This document shows positions 36,831-45,121 of a stretch of DNA of 64,000 nucleotides, piece after piece. The position numbers and the translations under genes were made by a program. Source of the DNA: an uncultured Planctomycetota bacterium (lineage in GTDB: Bacteria > Planctomycetota > Phycisphaerae > UBA1845 > Fen-1342). The stretch spans positions 186,001-250,000 of the forward strand of contig CAADGL010000012.1 in the NCBI GenBank assembly GCA_900696525.1, in the 5' to 3' direction. Under the pieces are notes generated by a model. That model worked only from the letters and a program-made list of their open reading frames with translations. It searched no databases and had not been told where the DNA came from. Each line of letters begins with the position of its first letter. Position 1 is the stretch's first letter.

Positions 36831-38762
36831 TCAGGTCAGAACATCGGCCATCGCCGGGTGGCGCTGGCGCTCGACCATCGCGCGGTAGGCCGTGTCGCGC
36901 TGCATGAGCTCGGCGTGCGTGCCGGTCTCGACGATGCGGCCGTCGTCGATGACGACGCTGACGTCGGCGTGCACGATGGTGCTGAGGCGGTGGGCGATGA
37001 CGAACGTCGTGCGATCGGCCAGCAGCTCGGCCAGCGACGCCTGGATGAGCTGCTCGCTCTCGGAATCGAGGTTGCTCGTGGCCTCGTCCAGGATCAGGAT
37101 CCGCGGATCGGCCAGCAGCGCCCGCGCGATGCTCACCCGCTGCGCCTGCCCGCCCGAGAGCCGCACCCCGCGCTCGCCCACCAGCGTCTCGTAGCCCCGG
37201 GGGAATGCGGTGATGAACTCGTGCGCGTTGGCCCGGCGGGCGGCGCTTTCGACGTCGCGCCGCGAGGCGTGCGGGCGGCCGTAGGCGATGTTCTCGGCAA
37301 TGGTCCCGTCGAAAAGGAACACGTCCTGCTGCACCAGGCCCAGCAGTCCGCGATAGCTGGCCAGGCGAAGATCGCGCAGGTCGACGCCGTTCAGCCGCAC
37401 GGCGCCGGCGTCCGGGTCGTAGAAGCGCGCCACGAGGTTGGTGAGCGTGGTCTTGCCCGCGCCGCTCGGCCCGACGAGGGCGACCGTGGCGCCGCCGCGG
37501 ATGCTCAGGCTGATGCTGCGCAGGACCGGCCGGTCGGGCTGGTAGCCGAAGGTCACGTTATCAAACTCGAACGTGTCGACGCGCCGCGGCGCGGGCCGCG
37601 CGCCGGGGCGGTCGGGCTTGTCCAGCGGCCGGCGCAGCAGGTCGAAGACGCGCTCCATCGCCGCCAGTGAGCGCTGGAGCTCGCCGAACGTGCGGATGAC
37701 CAGAGACGTCGGCATCAGCAGCATCAGCAGGTACATCTGGAACGCGACGATGCTGCCGATCGTGGTCTGCCCTTTCAGCACCAGGGCCGCACCGAGCCAG
37801 ATGATGATCAGCCCCGCCAGCGGCACGACCACGCCCCACCCGGCCCACACCAGGTATTCCAGCAGCGAGGCGCGCAGCTCCTTGCGGATCACCGTATGGT
37901 GGTCCAGCGCGTAGCGCCGCTCCTCGGTCTTCTCCCGGCCGAACGCCCGGACCACGCGCACGCCCCCGAACGTCTCCACGACGCGCGCGTCGATCCGCGC
38001 CCGGTCGCGGCGGACGTTGCGGTGGATCGGGCGGATCTTCCGCACCTGGGCCATGTTCAGCCCGACGATCAGCGGCAGCAGCACCATCGCCGCAAGCGCC
38101 ATCTGCCAGTTGATCCACACGACCAGCCCGAGCGTCAGGACGATCTTCGTCAGCGCCACCGCCGGCGTCACGATCCCCATCTGCACCAGCCCGCTGGTCG
38201 CGTCCACGTCCCCCGAGACACGCGACGTGATGCCCCCCGTCTTCATCCCCCACAGCTCGTGCAGCGGCAGCCGCAGCAGGTGGCTGAAAAGCCGCTGCCG
38301 CAACCGGAAGACGACCTGGGCGTTCAGCACTGCGTTGAGCCAGAAGCGCCACAGGTCCAGCGCCTGCTGAAGCAGGATCGCCCCCAGCAGCAGAACGCCG
38401 TACGTGTGCAGCAGCCGCGCGTCGCCGCTCGGGATCACCTCGTCAATGATGCGCATCGTCGCCGCCGGCAGCAGCAGCCCCAGCAGCGCCGCCGCCGTCG
38501 CGATGACGTAGATGCCGATGAGCTTGGCGCGAAACGGCCGCAGCCAGGCGAGGTACTCGCGCAGGTAGCCGCGCCGCTTGCGCCAGTCAGCGCGGCGCCG
38601 CGGCTCACCATCGGCCCCCCTTGCGTCCGGCGCTTCCGCTTCCGCCGGCCGCCCGTCGCCGGCCTCCGGCGAATCGGCGTCGCCAACGTCATCGCCGGCG
38701 TTGCGCGCCGTGGAGACGAATGCCCGGTAGCGTTGCCTGGATGAAGCCATGGCGGCGCCCAT
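36831..38762 (-). CDS. ABC transporter half-exporter (MsbA/lipid A type)
   Basis: The 643-residue protein has a membrane domain of six helices (about residues 75-370) and a C-terminal ATPase. Motifs are complete: Walker A GPSGAGKTT, Q-loop LVQQDVFLF, signature LSGGQAQRVSIARAL, Walker B ILILDEATSNLD and the H-loop IAHRLST. It is a homodimeric exporter of lipids, drugs or peptides. The first 65 residues are charged and low-complexity, an unusual extension. The start may be 38762 or 38750, with no Shine-Dalgarno for either. The gene is convergent with the esterase lipoprotein. Confidence 0.92.
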   Translation of the reverse strand: MGAAMASSRQRYRAFVSTARNAGDDVGDADSPEAGDGRPAEAEAPDARGADGEPRRRADWRKRRGYLREYLAWLRPFRAKLIGIYVIATAAALLGLLLPAATMRIIDEVIPSGDARLLHTYGVLLLGAILLQQALDLWRFWLNAVLNAQVVFRLRQRLFSHLLRLPLHELWGMKTGGITSRVSGDVDATSGLVQMGIVTPAVALTKIVLTLGLVVWINWQMALAAMVLLPLIVGLNMAQVRKIRPIHRNVRRDRARIDARVVETFGGVRVVRAFGREKTEERRYALDHHTVIRKELRASLLEYLVWAGWGVVVPLAGLIIIWLGAALVLKGQTTIGSIVAFQMYLLMLLMPTSLVIRTFGELQRSLAAMERVFDLLRRPLDKPDRPGARPAPRRVDTFEFDNVTFGYQPDRPVLRSISLSIRGGATVALVGPSGAGKTTLTNLVARFYDPDAGAVRLNGVDLRDLRLASYRGLLGLVQQDVFLFDGTIAENIAYGRPHASRRDVESAARRANAHEFITAFPRGYETLVGERGVRLSGGQAQRVSIARALLADPRILILDEATSNLDSESEQLIQASLAELLADRTTFVIAHRLSTIVHADVSVVIDDGRIVETGTHAELMQRDTAYRAMVERQRHPAMADVLT

Positions 38763-38793
38763 GGTAACGGACGGCCCGCGATTCCGCGTTCAG

Positions 38794-39921
38794 CTATCCC
38801 CGCCGGGCGAAACGCACGGCCTGCCGCAGCCAGTCGCCGGCTTCCGGCGGAGCGGCGTCAAAGCCTGAGAACTCGATCAGCCGCGCGCCGGCCTGGGCCA
38901 GGTCGCCCGTCAGGCGCACGAGCTCGGCGGATGACTGAAGCGCGGGACGGTACGCCGGCAGGCGCGCGGCGCCTGCGTTCAGCAGCGCCGCACCGGCCAC
39001 GTGGCTTGCCGAGTCGAGCCGGTCTTCGTCATCGGTCGGGCGCACCTCGAGCAGCGGGCGCCACGGCTCCGACAGGTACACAAGCCCGTCCACCACGCGT
39101 GTGACGAAGTACGCTTCCATGGTTGACATCGTGCCCGCCAGCCGCGCGAGCCACGCCGTCATCTCGCCGCGGATCGCTGTACGGTAGGCCGCCAGCACGC
39201 CGTCCTCGCGCATCGCGGCCGCCGCGCTCGCCCGGTCGCCGCCGGCCAGGCGCTCGATGTGCACCTGCACGCTGCGGGCCGCCTGGTCCGCGTCGACGCC
39301 CGCCCCGGCAGCCACCTCGCGGCACGCGGCGCAGAAGCACACGGAAAGCAGCTCGTCCGTTTCCGGATTGACGCCCCAGCGGGGACGCTCGCGCTCGGCG
39401 GACTCCGCCGGCAGTCCATCGAGCATCAGCGCCGCCGGCGCGTAGTTAGCCAGGTCGTCGATCGTCGAGCGCAGCAACTGCCGCACGGCGGGCTCATTCA
39501 GGCACGCGGGGTGGCCGGGCAGCGGCTCGCCCCAGGCGGTCCGGCAAGCGAACTCCGGCTGCTGTTCGATCACGCCGCGAAGGCCGCGCAGGTCGATCTG
39601 GAAGTTGCAGCGCAGGCCGTGCTGTTCGAGGGTGTCGCGGATGCGGTCGAGCGGATGGCGCTTCCCGAGCCAGCGCGCGGGCTTCGGGCGCAGGGTGTTG
39701 GCCGCGTGCCGCTCGGTGTCGGGGGGATAGTGCCAGCCGCCCTCGGTGGAGAACAGCCGCGGAGCGCCGCCGGGAGCGTAGGAGAACTGCGTGCACGCAC
39801 CGGTGACGACCGGCACGGTTACGCGGCCGAGGCCGATGGTGAGCGCAGCGCGCTCGCAAAGCGCGCGGCAGCGCTCTGCGCCGAGCCAAGGGTGGAGCAA
39901 GAAGCCGTATTCGCAGGGCAT
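38794..39921 (-). CDS. Hypothetical protein, possibly TIM-barrel glycoside-hydrolase-like
   Basis: The 375-residue protein has a layout I associate with TIM-barrel putative glycosidases: WHYPPDTERHAANTL and CRTAWGEPLPGHPACLNEP (early strands), AALMLDGLP (strand with acidic residue), VCFCAACREV (a CxCxxC motif), and a later ARLIEFSGF segment. There is no signal. Catalytic residues cannot be fixed. Its start at 39921 (MPCEYGFLLHPW) lies 103 bases inside the end of the preceding gene, so the two are coupled or one end is misjudged. Confidence 0.5.
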   Translation of the reverse strand: MPCEYGFLLHPWLGAERCRALCERAALTIGLGRVTVPVVTGACTQFSYAPGGAPRLFSTEGGWHYPPDTERHAANTLRPKPARWLGKRHPLDRIRDTLEQHGLRCNFQIDLRGLRGVIEQQPEFACRTAWGEPLPGHPACLNEPAVRQLLRSTIDDLANYAPAALMLDGLPAESAERERPRWGVNPETDELLSVCFCAACREVAAGAGVDADQAARSVQVHIERLAGGDRASAAAAMREDGVLAAYRTAIRGEMTAWLARLAGTMSTMEAYFVTRVVDGLVYLSEPWRPLLEVRPTDDEDRLDSASHVAGAALLNAGAARLPAYRPALQSSAELVRLTGDLAQAGARLIEFSGFDAAPPEAGDWLRQAVRFARRG

Positions 39922-41621
39922 CTCGGCGGTCCGAGAGGGCGAGCGCCTCGTTCGGCCGCACACGCGCCCACGAGCGCCGCCGCCGAAGATATCGCAGAAT
40001 GATCCGGGCCCCAAGCCCACGCCCCGGGCAGGACGCGTGCCACCGGGGCGCTCTGTTCGCCGGTTCGTGCGGGTTCCGGAGCGGCGCCGGGCTCTCCGGC
40101 GGTCTCGCCGGCGTCGGCGCGCTGCTTGCGGGCGGGCACGGGGCGGAGGCGGGCCTTCAGCTCATCGAAGAGCCGCTCGACCGGCCGCAGGATCAGCCCG
40201 AGCTCCTCCTGCCCGAGCCGCGCGTCGCCCGCGGTCTTGTACTCGCGCTCGGCGAGGCTCTGGAGGCGCTCGCGGCGGCTGCGCAGGTACTGGGCGCGGC
40301 GTTCCAGTGCGTCGGCGAGGAACTGCCGGCAGCGCGCCGCCTGGTCCTGGTCGAGTTTGTATGTCCGGATGAAGTTCTCTACGTAGCGCGTCCATTCGTC
40401 GGACTGGTCGGGCGCCTTCAGCAGCGGGGTGATGCGGTGGCGCCAGGCGGCGTCCGGGCGCGGGACGATGATCGGCTCGGTGGAGGGCTTGCCGTACACG
40501 TCAGAGGTGCGTCGCCGCGCGTTGATGTCGATCGGGCCGCGGGCCTTGGCCCGTTCTAGCCAGGCCACGACCTGCGGGTCGTCTTCGATCAGCCCCTGGC
40601 GCTTCAGGTCGTCGTATTCCTCGCGCGAAACGAGGCGATCACCCGCCCAGACCATCTGTCGCGCCTTGCCGTCGCCCTGTACGTTGACGATGGAACCAAC
40701 GAGGAACCCGATGTGCCCTGGGGTGAGCGGATCGGGGATTTCAGGCGAGTTGACGTTGCGGTACGAGATCTCTGTGAGCCCAAGCACGCGGTCGTCGCAG
40801 TCCATGTGGCGGACCTTGACCGGCAGGGCGACGGAGTCGAACCGCTGGTACACGAACTCGGTTGCGGAGTGCCGCCGGCCGTGGTGCCAGTCCTCGACGC
40901 GCGTCAACCGGCCGGGGTGTTCGGGGTGGAAGTGCCACACGACGCGGCGGCCGCGCTCGGGGCAGTGGGCTTCGACGCATGGAGCACCGTCGACGTTGGT
41001 CTCGCGCAGTTCGATTTCGCGACAGTCGAGCAGGCGATCGAGGTGTTCGATGCACCCCGCCGGCGAGTAGGTCTGGCACAGCGACATGGGCACAAAGGCG
41101 ATCGAGCGAATGTCCAGGAGACCGATGCGTGCCTTGTCGACGTCCCGGACAGTCAGATCCCCGGTCGTGCTTCGCTGGTATCGCGACCACTCTCCACTGG
41201 CGGACACCAGCCGGGCTCCCTCCAGTCCGTAGAGTGGAGTCCCGTCCTCCAGTACCCCGGTGATGCCGGACGCGGTTCCGTAGCCGAATCGAGCGACTTC
41301 GTTACTCCGATTGACGATGCATCGGTCGCGGCTCGGCTCCTCCCCCGCGACCAAGTGCGTGATCTCACAATCGAAGGCAACGTCCATTTGCTGCTGGGCC
41401 CAGAGCAGCAACAACGGCGGGACTGTTCCTGGCGTTGTCGAGGATGTTGCCGCTTCCTGCCGCATCGGATTTCCGGGCGCGACGACGATCATGACGATCG
41501 AAAGTGCGACGGCTCGCGGAGCATTGGGAACCAATCCCGTTCGCATGTCCGGCCCCGATGACGCCAGAGAGAGTGCGGGGCGCATCAGTGTCCACTCTTC
41601 CACCCCCGCTCCATATGTCAT
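39819..41621 (-). CDS. Hypothetical exported protein
   Basis: The 600-residue frame begins at 41621 with AAGGA just upstream. A second ATG at 41546 (MRTGLVPNAPRAVALSIVMI) begins a more convincing signal peptide. The mature part has repeated beta-rich segments (RFGYGTASGITGVLEDGTPL; VDGAPCVEAHCPERGRRVVW; IEDDPQVVAWLERAK), then a long charged helical region (LDQDQAARCRQFLADALERR) that may be a coiled coil. I recognise no family. The last 100 bases overlap the next gene and the last residues are low-complexity, so the C-terminus is uncertain. Confidence 0.5.
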   Translation of the reverse strand: MTYGAGVEEWTLMRPALSLASSGPDMRTGLVPNAPRAVALSIVMIVVAPGNPMRQEAATSSTTPGTVPPLLLLWAQQQMDVAFDCEITHLVAGEEPSRDRCIVNRSNEVARFGYGTASGITGVLEDGTPLYGLEGARLVSASGEWSRYQRSTTGDLTVRDVDKARIGLLDIRSIAFVPMSLCQTYSPAGCIEHLDRLLDCREIELRETNVDGAPCVEAHCPERGRRVVWHFHPEHPGRLTRVEDWHHGRRHSATEFVYQRFDSVALPVKVRHMDCDDRVLGLTEISYRNVNSPEIPDPLTPGHIGFLVGSIVNVQGDGKARQMVWAGDRLVSREEYDDLKRQGLIEDDPQVVAWLERAKARGPIDINARRRTSDVYGKPSTEPIIVPRPDAAWRHRITPLLKAPDQSDEWTRYVENFIRTYKLDQDQAARCRQFLADALERRAQYLRSRRERLQSLAEREYKTAGDARLGQEELGLILRPVERLFDELKARLRPVPARKQRADAGETAGEPGAAPEPARTGEQSAPVARVLPGAWAWGPDHSAISSAAALVGACAAERGARPLGPPRCPANTASCSTLGSAQSAAARFASALRSPSASAA

Positions 41622-42066
41622 AGCACGTTCCTTTGATGAACAGGTTGGGATGCATCTGATAAGAGAAACGCTTATCAGTATCGACCGACCCGGAGAATGA
41701 GCAGCCAGGCACCGTGATGCAACTCTCTCCGTCAGCACCCTGAGGACTCGTGCGACACTTCCATCGCCATGCGCACGGCTTGGGATCGGACCAGATCGCA
41801 GGCGACGGCGTCGGGAGGGAGGTGTGGGAGACCGGGGCGCTGTGGCGTCCATGCCATCCCTGTCCGCAGCAGTTATGAGCGTAACCACAGTGAAAACCTG
41901 TCGAATCGCACACGCAGGTTGCGGTCAGGCCAAACCCAGAGCACTCGGCCGGCTCGTTCGGCTCACCGCAGCCCCCCGTCCAGGCCCCCGGGCCATCCGC
42001 ATTCGCCGCCTGCGCCACGCAACCCACGGCGGCCAGCACGCACAATTGACGAATCGCTGTTGACAC
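41365..42066 (-). CDS. Exported cysteine-rich protein (C-terminal end uncertain)
   Basis: The frame opens at a GTG at 42066 with AAGGAG six bases upstream. It encodes a clear signal peptide, MSTAIRQLCVLAAVGCVAQA, then a cysteine-rich stretch (GGCGEPNEPAEC; CVCDSTGFHCGY; HNCCGQGW; PGCSFSG; KGTCYDIWSG). The first 150 residues are gene-like. After about 41621 the same frame overlaps the next gene by 257 bases and becomes basic and low-complexity, so the true end may be a missed stop or a frameshift. An ATG two bases earlier is in another frame. No family recognised. Confidence 0.55.
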   Translation of the reverse strand: MSTAIRQLCVLAAVGCVAQAANADGPGAWTGGCGEPNEPAECSGFGLTATCVCDSTGFHCGYAHNCCGQGWHGRHSAPVSHTSLPTPSPAIWSDPKPCAWRWKCRTSPQGADGESCITVPGCSFSGSVDTDKRFSYQMHPNLFIKGTCYDIWSGGGRVDTDAPRTLSGVIGAGHANGIGSQCSASRRTFDRHDRRRARKSDAAGSGNILDNARNSPAVVAALGPAANGRCLRL

Positions 42067-42300
42067 ATGATTCTCCTTGGAGCAACCAGCCTCGGGACGC
42101 TACCCCCTCCCAAATGAAAGTCAAGCAGAATACCGGCAAGCCACGGCGTGCTTTTTCGTCCGCCTTTGGGACGGCATCGCGACGCAGGGCGACGCAAGAA
42201 AGGCGGGTGTGGCCACCGTCGTCCGCCCCATGCCGCCCGTTTCCTTCCGCGGCGGGGGCCGGTATAGTCGTACGATCAGGCGCGGGGCGGAGTCACGTAG

Positions 42301-44049
42301 ATGGCGGACATGCCGGCAGTATCGCAGCTCAAGGGTCGGCCGCTGGGCCGCATTCTGATCAAGATGAACAAGGTGACTCGGGCGCAGGTGTCCGAGGCGC
42401 TGGAGCTTCAAAAGAAGAAGCGTGGGCCGCTCGGACAGTTGCTGGTCGAGCTGGGCTACGTCAAGGCCGAAGACGTCAACCGGGCGCTGGCGGCCCAGGT
42501 GGGAATGGAGTCGATCCGCCTGGGCGACATCGACATCGAGAAGAGCGTCATCGACCTGATCCCGGCCCAGATGGCCCACACCTACCGAATCGTCCCGACC
42601 GAATACGACCGCGAGACCCACACGCTCGGCGTGGCCCTGGCCTCGCCCGACAACTTCCAGGCCACCGACGACCTCAAGACGCTGATGGGCTTCAACGTCG
42701 TGGCCCGCGTCACCACGCCCGACGACATGCAGGCCGCGCTCAACCGCTATTACCCCGAGGAGCAGGCCGAGACCATCGGCGAACTCATCTCCGAGATGAG
42801 CACCGACGAAGCGCTCTCGAAGCACGCCGACCGCGGCGAGAGCATCGACCTGGCCGAGCTCCAGGAGATGGCCGAGTCGAACACGGTCAAGAAGCTCGTG
42901 AACCTGGTGCTGCTCCAGGCGATCAAGGACAAGGCCTCCGACGTGCATTTCGAGCCGTTCGAGGACGAGTTCAAGATGCGTTACCGCATCGACGGCGTGC
43001 TCTTCGAGATGGTCCCCCCGCCCAAGTTCGTGGCCATGGCCGTCGCCAGCCGCGTCAAGGTCATGGCGGGGCTCGACATCGCGGAGCGGCGGCTGCCGCA
43101 GGACGGGCGCATCGAGCTGCTGGTGGAGAAGCGGCCGGTGGACCTGCGCGTCAGCGTGCTGCCGACGATGTTCGGCGAGAGCGTGGTGCTGCGCGTGCTG
43201 GACCGGGCGCAGGTGAACCTCGACCTGGAGCAGGTGGGGTTCCGCGAGGAGGAGCTGGGGGTCTTCCGGCAGCTCATCGACAAGCCGCACGGCATCGTGA
43301 TCGTGACCGGGCCGACGGGCTCGGGCAAGACGACGACGCTCTACTCGGCCCTGCGCGAGCTGAACTCGCCGGAGATCAAGATCCTGACGGCGGAGGACCC
43401 GGTCGAGTACGACATCGACGGGATGATCCAGTGCCAGATCAAGTCGGAGATCGGGCTGACGTTCGCGCGGCTGCTGCGCAGCTTCCTGCGCCAGGACCCG
43501 GACGTGATCCTGGTGGGCGAGATCCGCGACCTGGAGACGGCGCAGATCGCGGTGCAGGCGTCGCTGACGGGCCACCTGGTGTTCAGCACGCTGCACACGA
43601 ACGACGCGCCGAGCTCGATCGCCCGCCTGCTCGACCTGGGCATGGAGGCGTTCCTGATTACCGCCACGCTCGAAGGCATCCTGGCGCAGCGCCTCGTGCG
43701 GCGCATCTGCACCAACTGCAAGGAAGAATACAAGCCCACCGAGCAGCAGCTCATGGAGCTGGGCCTGCTGCCCGAGGACGTCGCCGGCCGCGTCTTCTAC
43801 TACGGCGCCGGCTGCGACTACTGCAACAACACGGGCTATCGCGGGCGGCTGGGCATCTTCGAGCTGATGGTCATGGACGATGAGCTCCGCGAGCTGATCA
43901 TGAACCAGGGCTCGACCGCCGTCCTGCGAAACGCCTCGCGCAAGCGCGGCATGCGGACGCTGCGCGAGTCGGGGCTGCTGGCAATCTACGACGGCGTGAC
44001 GACGATCGAAGAGGTCGTGCGCGAGACGCTGGCGGAGGAGATGGGCTGA
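42301..44049 (+). CDS. Type II secretion/type IV pilus assembly ATPase (GspE/PilB family)
   Basis: The 582-residue protein has two MshEN-type N-terminal domains (LKGRPLGRILIKMNKVTRAQ; ERGLVELGYVKAEDVN-like) and the secretion ATPase core. Walker A is GPTGSGKTTTLYSAL, the Asp box ILTAEDPVEYDIDGM, Walker B VILVGEIRDLETAQIA and the His box GHLVFSTLHTNDAPSS. A zinc tetracysteine is present: CTNCKEEY and CDYCNNTGY. It powers pseudopilus or pilus assembly at the cytoplasmic face. No platform protein or pilin is next to it; it is followed by two bactofilins. Confidence 0.92.
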   Translation: MADMPAVSQLKGRPLGRILIKMNKVTRAQVSEALELQKKKRGPLGQLLVELGYVKAEDVNRALAAQVGMESIRLGDIDIEKSVIDLIPAQMAHTYRIVPTEYDRETHTLGVALASPDNFQATDDLKTLMGFNVVARVTTPDDMQAALNRYYPEEQAETIGELISEMSTDEALSKHADRGESIDLAELQEMAESNTVKKLVNLVLLQAIKDKASDVHFEPFEDEFKMRYRIDGVLFEMVPPPKFVAMAVASRVKVMAGLDIAERRLPQDGRIELLVEKRPVDLRVSVLPTMFGESVVLRVLDRAQVNLDLEQVGFREEELGVFRQLIDKPHGIVIVTGPTGSGKTTTLYSALRELNSPEIKILTAEDPVEYDIDGMIQCQIKSEIGLTFARLLRSFLRQDPDVILVGEIRDLETAQIAVQASLTGHLVFSTLHTNDAPSSIARLLDLGMEAFLITATLEGILAQRLVRRICTNCKEEYKPTEQQLMELGLLPEDVAGRVFYYGAGCDYCNNTGYRGRLGIFELMVMDDELRELIMNQGSTAVLRNASRKRGMRTLRESGLLAIYDGVTTIEEVVRETLAEEMG

Positions 44050-44171
44050 CGGGGCGTCGCTCTGGCGCGGCCCCGGCCGGGCCGGCGCGCGTCGATGGCC
44101 CCGAGGCGCAGCAAGGGGGAAGGACTCCGGCCCGCGCCGCGGCGCGGGCGGCTCACAACCAGGAGGCTGAA

Positions 44172-44633
44172 ATGGCCGAGCACGACGGCGAGTTCGCCAC
44201 CACGATCGGACAGGACGCCAGCTTCAGCGGCAAGCTGCAATTCGAGAAGGGAGCGCGGCTGCTGGGCGCCTTCGAGGGCGAGATCAGCACCAAGGGCCAG
44301 CTCGTGATCGCCGGCAGCGGCCGGCTCTCGGGCGAGGCCAGCGCCGGGAACATCCGCGTCGAGGGCCAGGTCAACGGCAACCTCAGCGCCAGCGGAAAAA
44401 TCCAGTTGACCGAGTCGGCCCGGCTCGAGGGCGACATCGCCGCCTCCAAGCTCGAAGTCGCCGAGGGCGCCGTGCTCGTCGGGCGCTGCGCGATCGGCGC
44501 CAAGCCCGATGAGCGCGCCGCCGCCGGCGTCGTCAAGACCGCCTCGGCCAGCGTGGACAAGGTCAAGCCGATGCGCAGCGAAGCGCCCGCGCCGACCGCG
44601 GGCGGCGTCGCGCCGACGGCCATCGGCCGCTGA
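44172..44633 (+). CDS. Bactofilin (polymer-forming cytoskeletal protein)
   Basis: The 153-residue protein has the DUF583/bactofilin beta-helix core. It is made of repeating short strands with G, A and V at regular places: SFSGKLQFEKGARLLGAFEG, TKGQLVIAGSGRLSGEASAG and SAEDIAASKLEVA-like repeats. Bactofilins assemble spontaneously into filaments that organise cell-wall or stalk machinery. AGGAGG is five bases before the ATG, the best ribosome site in this stretch. The C-terminal 30 residues are alanine- and proline-rich. It lies downstream of the secretion ATPase. Confidence 0.92.
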   Translation: MAEHDGEFATTIGQDASFSGKLQFEKGARLLGAFEGEISTKGQLVIAGSGRLSGEASAGNIRVEGQVNGNLSASGKIQLTESARLEGDIAASKLEVAEGAVLVGRCAIGAKPDERAAAGVVKTASASVDKVKPMRSEAPAPTAGGVAPTAIGR

Positions 44634-44655
44634 GGGCCGGCGGCCGCGCACGTCC

Positions 44656-45117
44656 ATGGCAAAGTCGACGGGTCACGTCCCTGCCCCCAGGTCGCCGACG
44701 CGGCCGGTGGCATGCACCTGGTGCGGTCGCGAGGTGCAGGCCGCGCCGTCCGCCAAGTCGATGGTCTGTCCGCATTGCAACAAGCGGCTGGTCGTCGAGG
44801 ACATCCACACGACCGTCTACCACGCGGTCCGACACCTCGCGACCTGCGGCGACGTCGTCGTGGAGAAGCCCGGGCACCTGGTGGCGACGGTGCAGGCCGC
44901 GAACCTGACGGTCGCCGGCAAGCTGACGGGAAACGCCAGCGCCCGGGGGCGCGTGATCATCCGCAGCACCGCGCAGGTCCGCGGCGACATCCGCGCGCCG
45001 CGGCTGCGCGTCGAGAGCGGCGCGACCCTCGTCGGAAACCTGAGGATCGGCGCGGCCGACGCGCCCGGCAGCGATACGCCGCCCGGGCTCGCGGCCGACG
45101 CGACGAACGAGGAGTGA
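44656..45117 (+). CDS. Bactofilin with N-terminal zinc ribbon
   Basis: The 153-residue protein starts with a zinc ribbon, CTWCGREV and CPHCNKRL (CxxC x16 CxxC), then a bactofilin beta-helix of about 80 residues (VVEKPGHLVATVQAANLTVA; RGRVIIRSTAQVRGDIRAPR). It ends with an acidic, disordered tail. The zinc ribbon before the filament domain is not a usual bactofilin layout and could add RNA, DNA or protein binding. The start at 44656 is 22 bases after the first bactofilin. A polymerising pair is likely. Confidence 0.85.
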   Translation: MAKSTGHVPAPRSPTRPVACTWCGREVQAAPSAKSMVCPHCNKRLVVEDIHTTVYHAVRHLATCGDVVVEKPGHLVATVQAANLTVAGKLTGNASARGRVIIRSTAQVRGDIRAPRLRVESGATLVGNLRIGAADAPGSDTPPGLAADATNEE

Positions 45118-45121
45118 TCGC

